64,000 nucleotides of DNA, taken from positions 1 to 64,000 of the forward strand of contig NZ_QOCB01000097.1 in NCBI RefSeq assembly GCF_003318165.1, in the 5' to 3' direction. The notes below the pieces were generated by a model. It was not told the DNA's origin and did no database searches. It saw nothing but the letters and a program-made list of their open reading frames with translations. This DNA comes from Psychromonas sp. B3M02 (GTDB lineage: Bacteria; Pseudomonadota; Gammaproteobacteria; Enterobacterales; Psychromonadaceae). Positions 10,734 through 20,942 of this stretch are shown here, one piece after another. Made by a program: the position numbers and the translations under genes. Positions within the stretch are counted from its first letter, which is position 1; every line of letters begins with the position of its first letter.

Positions 10734-11741
10734 GTGAAAGAGTCAGCTTTGAAAGATAAAGTGTTGTTTAGTGAATATATAAAATTAACGGGGCGTGGTG
10801 AAAAAGGGCGTCGTCCTCTAACCATGGCAGAAGCAAAACAAGCATTAAGTGATTATTTAAACGGTGATGCCACGATTTTGCAATTGGCTGTGTTACTTAT
10901 GCTGCAACGTGTACGTTGTGAAACACCAGAAGAAGCGGCAGGTTATATTGAAGCTTTACGTGGAAAAGTATCTGAGCAATGGCAAACGTTACCCGCTGAT
11001 CTGGATTGGCCTTGCTTTGCAGGTAAAAAAAGACAGCCACCTTGGTTATTACTGGCGGCAAAAGTATTAGCTGCGAATGGTATTAAGATATTTTTACATG
11101 GTCATATGACCGTTGATTTGATCAAGTACCAAGTGGAATCTGCTTGTCCATTATTAGGTATTGAAGTAGCGGATAGTCCAGAGCAGGCTAAACTAGCCTT
11201 AGAACAAAATGCACTAGTGTATGTACCGTTATCGGCATATTGCCCAGAACTAATCGAGTTATTAGCTCTGCGTGAACAAGTTGGTTTACGTACGCCTTTG
11301 AATACCGTAGCACGCAGCGTTAACCCAACGAATGCGCCTTATAGTATTCACGGTGTTTTCCATAAAAGTTACGAGAAAATACACGCTGAAGCGGCATTGT
11401 TAAACAATGAACATAGTATTATCGCTTTCAAAGGTGAGGGTGGTGAGAGTGAAGTGAATCCGCGTGTCTCTACCTTAGCTTGTGGAGTGACACAAGTAGA
11501 TGGACAAACACGTTATATCGAACAGGATTGGCCTACTTATCTCGAAGACTTCTCCGGAGCACATACTGAAGTATCTGCTGAATACTTATTAAAAGTATGG
11601 AATAAAGAGATTGAAGATGCCTATGGTGATGCTGCCGTGATCACCACCATGGCCATGGTACTGAAACAGATGCAACCTGAATGCTCGCAGGATGAAGCAT
11701 TACAAAAAGCCAAACAGTTATGGGAAACCAGAGCTATTTAG
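10734..11741 (+). CDS. ybiB: TrpD2-family protein YbiB
   Basis: A 335-residue member of the nucleoside phosphorylase/phosphoribosyltransferase fold, similar in form to anthranilate phosphoribosyltransferase but with altered loops (CFAGKKRQPPWLLLAAK, FKGEGGESEVNP). E. coli YbiB (TrpD2) binds nucleic acid and is linked to the SOS response; its enzymatic activity is not known. The start is GTG at 10734 with GAAGGA upstream. It closes the rluC operon and is followed by a strong terminator. In E. coli ybiB lies with dinG; here dinG is more than 30 kb away in a different operon. Confidence 0.88.
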   Translation: MKESALKDKVLFSEYIKLTGRGEKGRRPLTMAEAKQALSDYLNGDATILQLAVLLMLQRVRCETPEEAAGYIEALRGKVSEQWQTLPADLDWPCFAGKKRQPPWLLLAAKVLAANGIKIFLHGHMTVDLIKYQVESACPLLGIEVADSPEQAKLALEQNALVYVPLSAYCPELIELLALREQVGLRTPLNTVARSVNPTNAPYSIHGVFHKSYEKIHAEAALLNNEHSIIAFKGEGGESEVNPRVSTLACGVTQVDGQTRYIEQDWPTYLEDFSGAHTEVSAEYLLKVWNKEIEDAYGDAAVITTMAMVLKQMQPECSQDEALQKAKQLWETRAI

Positions 11742-11761
11742 GGTGGATTTAAATTTACACT

Positions 11762-11790
11762 AAAAAGGAAGCTAAATAGCTTCCTTTTTT
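11762..11790. terminator. Bidirectional ybiB/csiV terminator
   Basis: AAAAAGGAAGCTA / TAGCTTCCTTTTTT hairpin with A and T runs on opposite sides, between convergent ybiB (plus) and csiV (minus). Confidence 0.92.
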
Positions 11791-11839
11791 GATTGCGGCT
11801 TATCGCTTAAATAATTAAGCTGAAAGTGCGTGATCTGTT

Positions 11840-12712
11840 TTATTTAATTTTTCTAATTTGAATGATCATGCCAAATAGTGGATGGTCAAAATAGTGTATC
11901 TCTTCACTACGCAAACGGGTTGATTGATCAAATAAAGTTTCAGTAATGGCTTTTTCTGTACGCACATTTCGCTGAACAGGCTCTTGATTAACGATTTGCA
12001 CTACACCGTCTTGCTCCACTGCTTTAGTTTCTGATCCGCGCACTGATAATGGCGATGAGACTGATTTCTCAGTTTCAGTACGCACAATCAATTGGCTATC
12101 AATATGCAGGTAACGCTCTACATAGATTAGTAGATTCCCATCAATTTCATACAAATCTTGTAAGATCTCTTTCTTCTGTAACGCTGCTAATACATCCATT
12201 GATTGATCTGGTTGTGTTGATGTATTGCTTGAATTAGAAGATAAACCCGCTTGCTCCATGGCTAATGCATAGTTTTTACCTGCAAATAGATGAATAGGTA
12301 ATGCATTTTGTTTATTTTGTATTGGCATACGCCATGCTGTATGGAGTAGTGGTGTGAAAAGTTGGTGGTTGTTTAATCTTTTTAATTGCTCATTAAGCAT
12401 CAAGCCATTTAAGCGTTGTAATCTATGTCCACCTTTCACCATTTGTGCATCGGTTAAACGCACAGGATTTTGTTGGTGTAAACAAGGCTGCCCATCTAAA
12501 CAGCTGGTCGCTGGTGCGGCTTTGATCACTTCTAGACGTTGGCGCTGTTTTAAATAAACATTATTTTGATCTAGTTGTTCACTATTATCTTGTACATCAA
12601 CATTGCGTTTAAAGACTAATATCTCCACGTCAAACCAGCGGTCACCTGCTGCTTGGGCATTCAAGGAACAAGTTGCTGCAAAAAATAATGGTAAAATATA
12701 ACGTAAATTCAA
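11840..12712 (-). CDS. csiV: CsiV-like periplasmic peptidoglycan-binding protein
   Basis: A 290-residue secreted protein. Residues 1-21 form a signal peptide ending NAQAA; the mature part opens with the family hallmark WFDVEILVFKRN, and ends HYFDHPLFGMIIQIRKIK, both typical of CsiV (PF10972). In Vibrio cholerae CsiV is needed for LpoA-dependent activation of penicillin-binding protein PBP1A. A Cys pair around 70-77 (TSCLDGQPCL) may form a disulfide. It lies 23 bases downstream of mfd on the same strand, and the lolCDE genes are close by. lpoA itself is not in the window. Confidence 0.85.
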   Translation of the reverse strand: MNLRYILPLFFAATCSLNAQAAGDRWFDVEILVFKRNVDVQDNSEQLDQNNVYLKQRQRLEVIKAAPATSCLDGQPCLHQQNPVRLTDAQMVKGGHRLQRLNGLMLNEQLKRLNNHQLFTPLLHTAWRMPIQNKQNALPIHLFAGKNYALAMEQAGLSSNSSNTSTQPDQSMDVLAALQKKEILQDLYEIDGNLLIYVERYLHIDSQLIVRTETEKSVSSPLSVRGSETKAVEQDGVVQIVNQEPVQRNVRTEKAITETLFDQSTRLRSEEIHYFDHPLFGMIIQIRKIK

Positions 12713-12735
12713 AAGGCTATCCTTTTTATTTGATT

Positions 12736-15700
12736 TTATTTAATAAGATTTAATTTAAAACTATCAAGTAGCTGTTTCAACCAGTTTAGACGTTCTGCAC
12801 TATTTTCCAATGCGATACTGAATTTCAATTTACTTGGCCCGTCAAGTTTAAAGGTATTTGTTTGTGTTTGCAGTAATGAAACGAGAAACATGGGATCAAC
12901 CTTTGTATGTTCAGTGAAGGTTACTGCGCCACCCAATGCATGGGCTTCAATGCGAGCAATACCTAGTTTTGAACATCTTTGTTTTATTGCGGTGACAGCC
13001 ACTAAGTTTTTAGTTGAGTCAGGTAATAAACCAAAGCGATCAATTAGTTCTACTTGTATCTCATTAAGTTCATTATTATTTTTACTATTTGCAATACGCT
13101 TGTACAAAGATAAACGCATATTCACATCTGGAATATAATCATCAGGTATCAGTGCCGGAATTCTTAATTCAACTTCTGCTTGCGTTGATAATAGGTGCTC
13201 TAGACTAGGCTCTTGACCATTGCGTAATGCATCAACCGCCTGATTTAACATATCCATATACAAGTTAAAGCCGATACTGGTAATTTGACCTGATTGCTCA
13301 TCACCCAATAACTCCCCGGCGCCACGTATTTCTAAATCGTGAGTTGCCAGTGTAAAACCTGCCCCTAAGGTGTCTAATGAGCCAATAGCTTGCAGGCGCT
13401 TTTTAGCATCTTTAGTCATTAGTTTAGGTGTTGGTGTTAATAAATATGCATAAGCCTGATGATGCGAGCGACCCACACGACCACGTAATTGGTGTAATTG
13501 CGCTAACCCTAAGTGATCAGCACGATTGATGATAATGGTATTGGCAGTAGGAATATCAATACCGGTCTCAATGATGGTGGTACAGACTAGGACATTTTGA
13601 CGCTGATGATAAAAATCAGACATAACACGTTCAAGCTGTTGTTCATTCATTTGCCCATGGGCAATGGCAACTCTGGCTTGTGGTAATAATGTTTGTAAAT
13701 CTGCCGCTGCTTTTTCGATAGTTTCAACGTTATTATGTAAAAAGTAGACTTGACCACCACGCATGATTTCACGTGTGATTGCATCACTGATAGTTTGATC
13801 GGTACGTTGCTCTACAAATGTTTTTACCGCTAAACGTTTAGCTGGTGGCGATGCGATGATAGACAAATCACGCATGCCATTCATGGACATATTTAATGTT
13901 CGCGGAATAGGCGTTGCAGTCAGGGTTAATATATCGATTTGTGCACGCAGACGTTTAATTTTTTCTTTTTGACGTACACCAAAACGATGCTCTTCATCAA
14001 TAATTAATAAACCTAAATCGGCGAAATTAATACCATCACTTAATAGCTTATGAGTACCAATTAGAATATCTACTTTTCCATCGGCGGCATCTTGTAAAAT
14101 AAGCTTCTGCTCTTTGGCGGTTTTAAAGCGAGATAACACTTCAATTCTTACTGGCCAATTAGCAAAGCGATCACGGAAGTTTTCAAAATGTTGCTGTGCA
14201 AGAAGTGTGGTTGGTACTAGTAACGCAACTTGACGTGCATTATCAGTTGCCATAAAGGCAGCACGCATTGCCACTTCTGTTTTACCAAAGCCCACATCAC
14301 CACAAACTAGTCTATCCATAGGTTGTGATGAACACATATCTGAAATTACAGCGTTAATAGACAGCGCTTGGTCATGGGTTTCTTGGTAGGGGAAGTCATT
14401 ACTGAATAAGGCATAATGCTCTTTGTTTAGCTTATATCTAAAGCCTTTTTTAGCGGCGCGTTGAGCATAAATTTCCAGTAATTCGGCAGCGACATCTCGT
14501 ACTTTTTCAGCGGCACGTTTTTTCGCTTTGGCCCAGGTATCGTTACCTAGTTTGCTGATAGGTGCCGTTTCCACATCACTGCCACTGTAACGGCTGATTA
14601 AATGTAATGAGGTCACGGGCACATATAATTTGTCACCACGAAGATATTCTAAGGTAACAAACTCATTAATACTGCCTGATACTTCAATGGTTTGTAACCC
14701 TAAATAACGTGCAACACCATGGTCGATATGAACCACAGGTTGGCCTACTTTTAATTCAGCTAGGTTACGGACAATATGCTCAGAGTTTTCCTCTCCGTTA
14801 TTATCTTTATTTTGATGTCGTCTTTGGGTTATTTTATTGCCCAATAACTCAGTTTCAGTGATAAAAGCAAAAGCTGAGTCGATGATCATAAAACTATGTT
14901 CAACACGACTGACGGTAATATGTACTTTTTGTTTTTTGGGTTGACACTCACTTAAGTGATTAACTGATTTTATCGATAATTTAAGTGGGCTCAGCAGTTC
15001 TAGTAGAGCTTCCTTACGGCCTGCTGACTCAGCACTTAACAAGATGGTGCCATCGAAACTGTCAATAAAATCACTGATATTTGCTAGTGGATTTTTATCT
15101 TTATGGTTAATTCTAATATCAGGCAAGGTGGTCAGTGGTAAATTACTTTTACCTGCCTTAGGCGCGGCAAAAGAGGTATCTTGCAACTGGTATTTAGGAA
15201 ACTCATTAATACGCTTAAAGCATTGCTCTTGACGCAGATATAACTCAATCGGCTGCAATAATGGACGTAATAAATCAACACCACGTTCATCAAAACGATG
15301 GGTAATGGTTTTCCAGAAATCATCGATAGCGGTATTGATATCGCCGACAATGCACAAACGGCTTTGCTGAGGAAAATAATCAAATAGGGTCGCTGTCTCA
15401 TTAAAAAATAGCGGTAGATAATATTCGATACCAGCGGGTAAATTAGTTTGTGAAATTTGCTGATAGATAGAATCGTTGCTGGTACAAATTTTTGCTGGAA
15501 ATTTATCTTGATATGCTTGTTTAAAGTTTTCTATCGCCTGTTTATCTGTTGCAAATTCATGAGCAGGTAACATTTTTATCTGTTGAATGGTTGGCAGAGA
15601 GCGTTGTGTTTCTGTATCGAAAGGGCGAATAGAGTCTACTTCGTCATCAAAAAAGTCGATGCGGTATGGGGTATCGCTGGCCATTGGGTAAATATCTAAT

Positions 15701-16215
15701 AACGAACCTCGTGCACAAAACTCGCCATGTTCTTGTACTTGGTCAACGGCGTAATAACCCGCCTCCTGTAACTGCTCTCGTAGTAGTTGCAAGTCTAATT
15801 GTTGGCCAGTTTTCACCACTAAAGTATTTTGTTTTAAATAACTAGGCGGCGCTAATCTCAATAGCAGGGTAGTCACAGGCACAATCAAAATGCCTTCTTT
15901 CATTGAAGGTAATTGATATAAGGTTTCAATACGCGTTGAGATAATATCTTGATGTGGAGAAAAATGGTCGTAGGGTAAGGTTTCCCAATCAGGAAATAGG
16001 TTTACTTCGAACTTGTTTTCAGCAAAAAATAATAACTCCTGATGCAACTTAATGGCACTGGGTGTGTCATTAACGATGACAATTAACGGCGACTTTTGTG
16101 GGTTGTTTTGTGCGCATTGGCTAATCACTAAACTTTGGCTACTACCGACTAAGTTAGCAAGTTGCTGAGTATCGGTGGTGGATTTTAATGTTTGTATGTC
16201 GAGTAAATTGTTCAT
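12736..16215 (-). CDS. mfd: Transcription-repair coupling factor Mfd
   Basis: A 1159-residue SF2 translocase that removes RNA polymerase stalled at DNA lesions and recruits UvrA. The N-terminal UvrB-like region, a CarD/RID domain (LAELKVGQPVVHIDHGVARY), the helicase motor with Walker A GDVGFGKTEVAMRA, the DEEHRFGV motif II, LTATPIPRTL motif III and QLRGRVGRS motif VI, and the C-terminal TRCF domain can all be read in order. Length matches E. coli (1148). It is upstream of csiV in a probable two-gene operon. No LexA box is visible before it. Confidence 0.97.
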   Translation of the reverse strand: MNNLLDIQTLKSTTDTQQLANLVGSSQSLVISQCAQNNPQKSPLIVIVNDTPSAIKLHQELLFFAENKFEVNLFPDWETLPYDHFSPHQDIISTRIETLYQLPSMKEGILIVPVTTLLLRLAPPSYLKQNTLVVKTGQQLDLQLLREQLQEAGYYAVDQVQEHGEFCARGSLLDIYPMASDTPYRIDFFDDEVDSIRPFDTETQRSLPTIQQIKMLPAHEFATDKQAIENFKQAYQDKFPAKICTSNDSIYQQISQTNLPAGIEYYLPLFFNETATLFDYFPQQSRLCIVGDINTAIDDFWKTITHRFDERGVDLLRPLLQPIELYLRQEQCFKRINEFPKYQLQDTSFAAPKAGKSNLPLTTLPDIRINHKDKNPLANISDFIDSFDGTILLSAESAGRKEALLELLSPLKLSIKSVNHLSECQPKKQKVHITVSRVEHSFMIIDSAFAFITETELLGNKITQRRHQNKDNNGEENSEHIVRNLAELKVGQPVVHIDHGVARYLGLQTIEVSGSINEFVTLEYLRGDKLYVPVTSLHLISRYSGSDVETAPISKLGNDTWAKAKKRAAEKVRDVAAELLEIYAQRAAKKGFRYKLNKEHYALFSNDFPYQETHDQALSINAVISDMCSSQPMDRLVCGDVGFGKTEVAMRAAFMATDNARQVALLVPTTLLAQQHFENFRDRFANWPVRIEVLSRFKTAKEQKLILQDAADGKVDILIGTHKLLSDGINFADLGLLIIDEEHRFGVRQKEKIKRLRAQIDILTLTATPIPRTLNMSMNGMRDLSIIASPPAKRLAVKTFVEQRTDQTISDAITREIMRGGQVYFLHNNVETIEKAAADLQTLLPQARVAIAHGQMNEQQLERVMSDFYHQRQNVLVCTTIIETGIDIPTANTIIINRADHLGLAQLHQLRGRVGRSHHQAYAYLLTPTPKLMTKDAKKRLQAIGSLDTLGAGFTLATHDLEIRGAGELLGDEQSGQITSIGFNLYMDMLNQAVDALRNGQEPSLEHLLSTQAEVELRIPALIPDDYIPDVNMRLSLYKRIANSKNNNELNEIQVELIDRFGLLPDSTKNLVAVTAIKQRCSKLGIARIEAHALGGAVTFTEHTKVDPMFLVSLLQTQTNTFKLDGPSKLKFSIALENSAERLNWLKQLLDSFKLNLIK

Positions 16216-16306
16216 GTTTTGACTTATTTTATCTGTTTAGTTGCTTAGTAAAGTGTGTGCGAAAATTGCACTATAGAGTCAGGGTATCAGTTTAACCTAG
16301 TACAGG

Positions 16307-16864
16307 TTATTGCTTTGATTCACGTAATTTAGCTCTATCTTTTAGCTGTTGAGATTGTATATGTAAACTCGCTCGAATCAATAACTCTCGATCTTGGTCT
16401 CGAATAAGCGTGTAAGTTAATGTACACTGCTCGGCGTTTAATTCGCTGACCGTAGCATAACAATAAATGGCAGATGATTCTTCAGGTAAAAATATTTTTA
16501 ACCTAACAATATCTTCTTCTTTCAATGTGTTATTGTTTTTTATGATTAAGTTTCCAGCACTAAACTTTATACTTTGATGACGTGATTTTTCTTCATCTTG
16601 CTGGGTTAATACATAGCTCAATAGAGTATTTATTTTTTGATTTTGAGCTTGTAAGTATTGCCATAATGCTTTGCTGGTTTCGTTATTTAACTTTAACGGA
16701 GCGAGAATGTTTGCGTCGGCTTGTGCTAAATCACTGGCCATACGAAATGGACCTGGGATCTCTTGCTCAAAGGCCAGTTGATTGGCAGGAAGCTGCGTTT
16801 TATCAATTGACTTTAAGTTGATTGAAAGTGTGTGTTCTACTAAAAAGTATTCATTATTATTCAT
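16307..16864 (-). CDS. Atypical PilZ-like domain protein
   Basis: A 185-residue soluble protein tentatively assigned to the PilZ superfamily. The central KFSAGNLIIKNN resembles the PilZ [DN]xSxxG segment, followed by alternating beta-strand sequence (VRLKIFLPEESSAIYCYATV), but the upstream RxxxR motif needed for cyclic-di-GMP binding is not evident, so binding is doubtful. Vibrio species carry a PilZ gene at the same place between mfd and lolC, which supports the assignment. The frame opens at a GTG (16903), but the ATG at 16864 giving MNNNEYF is preferred, though its ribosome site is weak. It is transcribed separately from lolCDE, which faces the other way. Confidence 0.6.
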   Translation of the reverse strand: MNNNEYFLVEHTLSINLKSIDKTQLPANQLAFEQEIPGPFRMASDLAQADANILAPLKLNNETSKALWQYLQAQNQKINTLLSYVLTQQDEEKSRHQSIKFSAGNLIIKNNNTLKEEDIVRLKIFLPEESSAIYCYATVSELNAEQCTLTYTLIRDQDRELLIRASLHIQSQQLKDRAKLRESKQ

Positions 16865-17068
16865 ATCTACAAACCAAGCAGTGATTAAGTGGTGGCGAAA
16901 CACCTTATATTAGGAGTTTTGTCTGTCTTAGCGAATAAAGATACATTAGAATGACCGGCATTAAAATGTAATCAATAAGTTAAGGCTACATTTAGTGAGA
17001 TTAACGGTGCTTTTAGTGCACCTTGTTCTTATCCAATCTGTCTTAGATAATTATTATAAAAGGTAACT

Positions 17069-18295
17069 ATGTTTTATCCTTTAAGTGTTTTCATTGGTTT
17101 ACGTTATACCAAGTCCAAGCGTAATAACCAATTTGTGTCCTTTGTTTCTTTATTCTCCACTGGTGGCATTATTCTCGGTGTGCTGGCGTTGATCACAGTG
17201 CTTTCTGTGATGAATGGCTTCGAAGCGGAATTAAAAGATCGTATCTTAGGCTCAATTCCTCAAGCAAAATTAACCAACCAAGATAACACCATTACGAATT
17301 GGCAACAGCGTATAGATCAACTTCCCGTTGATCCTTTAATCATTGATGTTGAACCTATGATCAATGCTGAAGCCATTTTACAAAGTAAGACCGGATTGCA
17401 AGGCGTTAAAATTGAGGGGGTTTACCCCGATAAGTACGCCAGTGACACAGTTAAAAGTAATATTGTCGTGGGCAGTTTAGATAAACTGGTAGCGAGTGAA
17501 TATAACATTATTATTGGTGACCAATTGGCGCGTATGTTAGGGGTGACCATTGGTGATAAAGTGAGAATTACCTCAACCCGTGGTGTGCGTTATACACCTT
17601 TAGGTCAGGTGCCTAGCCAGCGAAATTTTACCGTGGCTGGAATGTTTGATGTGGGCTCTGATGTAGATAAATACTTAGTCTTGATGCGTGCTGAAGATGC
17701 CGCTCGTTTAATTCGTATTCAAACCGATCAGGTAACAGACTTACGCTTCTATTTCACAGAACCTTTTGCAGTAGAGACTTGGACGCCGCCTACTTTAGCA
17801 GAAGATGAGATGATCATTGATTGGCGCAGTACACACGGTGAGTTATTTGCAGCAGTAAAAATGGAAAAGAATATGATCTGGTTGCTGCTTTGTTTAATTA
17901 TTGCGGTGGCTGCATTTAATATTCTATCTTCTTCTGTGATGGTGGTGACCGATAAAAGTGCTGAAGTAGCGATATTAAAAACCCTAGGCATCAACGCCAA
18001 TACCATTAATTTAATCTTTATTATTCAAGGTGCATTTAGTGGCATTGTTGGGGCATTAATTGGCACTGGATTAGGCTTGTTATTAAGTACGTATATTAAT
18101 GAAATCATGTCTTTTTTAGGGTTGCATCTATTAGCCAATGCGTCTGGCGGTACACGTCTGCTGCCCGTTGTACATGAGCCTGTCCAAATAGTATCCATCA
18201 TGTTGGGTGCAATGTTTTTAAGTTTATTAGCAACTTTATACCCAGCTTACAGAGCCGGTAAAGTTAGCCCAGTTGAGGCATTAAGATATGAGTAA
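17069..18295 (+). CDS. lolC: Lipoprotein-releasing ABC permease LolC
   Basis: A 408-residue permease of the LolCDE complex, which extracts outer-membrane lipoproteins from the inner membrane and hands them to LolA. One N-terminal membrane segment (about 25-45, with SVMNGFE just after), a large periplasmic domain, and three C-terminal membrane segments (about 270-390) give the MacB/FtsX topology, ending in [17 protein letters not shown], the coupling-helix signature. Calling it LolC rather than LolE rests on gene order. AAAGG precedes the ATG. Its end overlaps lolD by eight bases. Confidence 0.93.
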   Translation: MFYPLSVFIGLRYTKSKRNNQFVSFVSLFSTGGIILGVLALITVLSVMNGFEAELKDRILGSIPQAKLTNQDNTITNWQQRIDQLPVDPLIIDVEPMINAEAILQSKTGLQGVKIEGVYPDKYASDTVKSNIVVGSLDKLVASEYNIIIGDQLARMLGVTIGDKVRITSTRGVRYTPLGQVPSQRNFTVAGMFDVGSDVDKYLVLMRAEDAARLIRIQTDQVTDLRFYFTEPFAVETWTPPTLAEDEMIIDWRSTHGELFAAVKMEKNMIWLLLCLIIAVAAFNILSSSVMVVTDKSAEVAILKTLGINANTINLIFIIQGAFSGIVGALIGTGLGLLLSTYINEIMSFLGLHLLANASGGTRLLPVVHEPVQIVSIMLGAMFLSLLATLYPAYRAGKVSPVEALRYE

Positions 18296-18971
18296 TTCAA
18301 TAGTAGTTTGTCAGGATTTAAGCAAAGTATACCAAGAAGGGCGTTTAGCTACGTCAGTGTTGCAAGGTATTAACTTGGCCGTTGAGCCAGGTGAGTTATT
18401 AGCAATTGTTGGGACATCAGGGTCAGGTAAAAGTACTTTATTACATTTATTAGGTGCTCTGGATGCACCTTCAACGGGTGAAGTTATTTTTAATGGTAAA
18501 AACATTCATAAGTTATCAGCAAAACAGCAAGCAAAATGGCGTAATCAAGAGTTAGGTTTTGTTTATCAGTTTCATCATTTGTTATCTGAATTTACAGCGT
18601 TAGAGAATGTTGCCATGCCGTTGTTGATTGCTGGTGAGCCGATTAAAGTTGCACAACAAAAAGCCTTAGAGCTATTAACCCGTGTCGGTTTAAGTGAGCG
18701 TGTTGCTCATCGTCCTTCAGAGCTTTCTGGTGGCGAAAGACAACGTGTTGCTATTGCAAGAGCATTGATTAACAAACCGTCTTTGGTGTTAGCCGATGAA
18801 CCAACCGGTAACTTAGATGCAAAAAGTGCTGAGTCTGTCTATCAATTGTTAAAAGAGTTAAATGCCGAGTTGGGCACCGCTTTTATTGTGGTCACGCATG
18901 ATCAACAGTTGGCTAATAAGTTAGATCGACAGTTGTATATGAGTAACGGCATCTTACAGGATACGCAATAA
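18288..18971 (+). CDS. lolD: Lipoprotein-releasing ABC ATPase LolD
   Basis: A 227-residue ATPase driving the Lol exporter. Walker [13 protein letters not shown]-loop [10 protein letters not shown], signature ELSGGERQR, Walker [13 protein letters not shown] and the switch His in VVTHD are intact. [21 protein letters not shown] is characteristic of LolD. It overlaps lolC at its start and lolE by one base at its end (TAATG), so all three are translationally coupled. Confidence 0.97.
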   Translation: MSNSIVVCQDLSKVYQEGRLATSVLQGINLAVEPGELLAIVGTSGSGKSTLLHLLGALDAPSTGEVIFNGKNIHKLSAKQQAKWRNQELGFVYQFHHLLSEFTALENVAMPLLIAGEPIKVAQQKALELLTRVGLSERVAHRPSELSGGERQRVAIARALINKPSLVLADEPTGNLDAKSAESVYQLLKELNAELGTAFIVVTHDQQLANKLDRQLYMSNGILQDTQ

Positions 18972-20212
18972 TGTTTAGACCTTTATCGTTATTTGTTGGT
19001 TTACGTTATAGCAAAGCCAAGCATAAAAACAAATTTGTGTCGTTTATCTCAATGGCCTCTATTTTTGGCATTATTTTAGGGGTCGCAGTATTAATTGTTG
19101 GCCTTTCTACCATGAATGGTTTTGAAAAAGCCCTAAGAGATCAACTACTGTCGGTCATTCCTCATGCGGAACTAGAGGTAGTAGAGGGCGATTTCAAAAA
19201 TGAGAAAGCAATTTTATCCCAAGTCAGAGAACATCCTGGTATAGCAGGCGCGAGCCCTTATATTGTGATGAATGCTTTGTTGCAAAATAATATACATATG
19301 AAAGCACTGCAAATGCGTGCAATAGATCCTGACACTGAAACGCAAGTAACAGCCGTTGAGAAGTATATTAAGCAGGGAGGCTGGGAGCTATTATCCACTG
19401 CGGATAATAGTATTATCTTGGGTGAGCCCGTGGCTAAACAGCTTAATCTCGCTGTGGGTGATACGGTGACTTTATTATTACCTCAACCTAGCTCTGTTAA
19501 ATTAAAGGCCCCACGCAAATTTGCATTTACACTCACTGGGACTTTTAAAATGGGTGGTCAAGTTGATACCACCTTAGGCTTTATTCATATCAATAAAGCC
19601 AAACAGATTTTGAATGTACAGCATGCAACGGGCATCGCTTTTAAAGTGGATGATGTATTACAAGCACAAACTTTAGTACGTGAAGTGGCTTATAACATTC
19701 CTGTTTATATGTATGTGAAAAGCTGGATCACTAGTCAAGGTTACTTATATCAAGATATTCAGATGGTTAAGTCATTAATGTATGTGATTTTATTATTAGT
19801 GGTTGCGGTTGCTTGCTTTAATATCGTATCAACTTTAGTGATGGCAGTGAATGAGAAGCGAGGTGATATTGCTATCTTAAAAACCATGGGCGCTAATAAA
19901 TGGTCATTACGTGCTATTTTCATGGTGCAAGGTGCGTTCAATGGTTTGATGGGCAGTTTATTTGGTGGGTTATTAGGGATTTACCTATCGTTAAATTTAA
20001 GCAGTATTTTTGCTGCGATTGAAAGTTTAATTGGCCGTAAGTTCTTATCGGGTGATATCTATTTTATCGATTACTTACCTTCACAAATCGATTATCAACA
20101 GGTAATGGTGATCACTGTCGTCGCTTTTGTAATGAGTGTAGTGGCGACGGTTTATCCAGCTTGGACTGCGAGTAATATTGAGCCAGCTAAAGAGTTAGGT
20201 TATAGCCATTAA
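18971..20212 (+). CDS. lolE: Lipoprotein-releasing ABC permease LolE
   Basis: A 413-residue second permease of LolCDE, homologous to LolC: one N-terminal helix followed by STMNGFEKALRD, a periplasmic substrate-binding domain, and three C-terminal helices ending PAWTASNIEPAKELGY. Two distinct permease genes (C and E) are kept, unlike bacteria that use a single LolF. The last gene of the operon; a hairpin at 20237-20257 follows. Confidence 0.93.
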   Translation: MFRPLSLFVGLRYSKAKHKNKFVSFISMASIFGIILGVAVLIVGLSTMNGFEKALRDQLLSVIPHAELEVVEGDFKNEKAILSQVREHPGIAGASPYIVMNALLQNNIHMKALQMRAIDPDTETQVTAVEKYIKQGGWELLSTADNSIILGEPVAKQLNLAVGDTVTLLLPQPSSVKLKAPRKFAFTLTGTFKMGGQVDTTLGFIHINKAKQILNVQHATGIAFKVDDVLQAQTLVREVAYNIPVYMYVKSWITSQGYLYQDIQMVKSLMYVILLLVVAVACFNIVSTLVMAVNEKRGDIAILKTMGANKWSLRAIFMVQGAFNGLMGSLFGGLLGIYLSLNLSSIFAAIESLIGRKFLSGDIYFIDYLPSQIDYQQVMVITVVAFVMSVVATVYPAWTASNIEPAKELGYSH

Positions 20213-20236
20213 ACTCACTCGCTTAATACGAGATAA

Positions 20237-20257
20237 GGTGCGTTAATCTAACGCACC
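20237..20257. terminator. Possible hairpin between lolE and the GDSL gene
   Basis: A perfect nine-base stem GGTGCGTTA / TAACGCACC with a three-base loop, overlapping the stop codon of the convergent GDSL gene. No proper T-run follows on either strand, so termination is uncertain. Confidence 0.45.
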
Positions 20258-20845
20258 GTACTCTGTTAGTAAGTCATACACTCCCTGTGCAATGAGTCGG
20301 TATCCTTGTGCATTTGGATGTACAGTATCGCTGTGTAAAGCAGGTTTCTTTAATACATCCCGCATAATGTCATTGCCAAGTGGAATCTGATATTCTTTAG
20401 CTAATGTCTGGTACTGCTCAATATCAGGTAAAAAGATACTCGCTTCTGGTACTGATAATAACACCACTTCAATGCCTCTATCCTGTGCCATCTCTATCAT
20501 CTGTGCTAGATTGTCCTGCATCTTATCTAAATTTCTATTTTGTAAAATATCGTTACCACCATGGCAAAGGATCAATAATTGCGGTTGGTATTGGTCTAAT
20601 AGTTTAGGTAAACGTTTAAGCCCTTGTTGACTGGTTTCTCCATTCACACCTGCATTGATAACTTGCTTATCTAATAACAAACCTAATTGTACTGGGTAAC
20701 TTTGCTGTTTTTCAGCGCCACGCCCAGAGGTTAAGCTATCACCAAAAGCTAGGATAGGTTGTTGCTGGTTAAGGGGAGTTAACGTGACGGAATCGCTACA
20801 GGCCGTTAGTAGGGTAATAAACAATAAACAAAGGTATATTTTCAT
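20243..20845 (-). CDS. tesA: GDSL/SGNH esterase, TesA-like, predicted lipoprotein
   Basis: A 200-residue SGNH hydrolase related to E. coli TesA (arylesterase, thioesterase I, lysophospholipase L1). Block I FGDSLTSGRG holds the catalytic Ser, an Asn-containing NAGVNGETS block II, GGNDIL block III, and DTVHPN block V the Asp-His pair. The start used is the ATG at 20845, giving MKIYLCLLFITLLTACSD: a signal peptide with a clean lipobox (LTAC). E. coli TesA has instead an ordinary cleaved signal, so here the enzyme is probably lipid-anchored. It converges with the lol operon. Confidence 0.87.
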   Translation of the reverse strand: MKIYLCLLFITLLTACSDSVTLTPLNQQQPILAFGDSLTSGRGAEKQQSYPVQLGLLLDKQVINAGVNGETSQQGLKRLPKLLDQYQPQLLILCHGGNDILQNRNLDKMQDNLAQMIEMAQDRGIEVVLLSVPEASIFLPDIEQYQTLAKEYQIPLGNDIMRDVLKKPALHSDTVHPNAQGYRLIAQGVYDLLTEYGALD

Positions 20846-20895
20846 GGGTTTGGCTCGGCAATAGCAAGGGGTCAATGATGAATATAAATTGTAGG

Positions 20896-20923
20896 CAAAA
20901 AAAAGCGCACTAAAAAGTGCGCT
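20896..20923 (-). terminator. yccA terminator
   Basis: Stem AGCGCACT / AGTGCGCT; on the minus strand it is followed by a run of eight T. It lies 20 bases past the yccA stop. Confidence 0.9.
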
Positions 20924-20942
20924 ATCATCATTCTTAGTTTTA

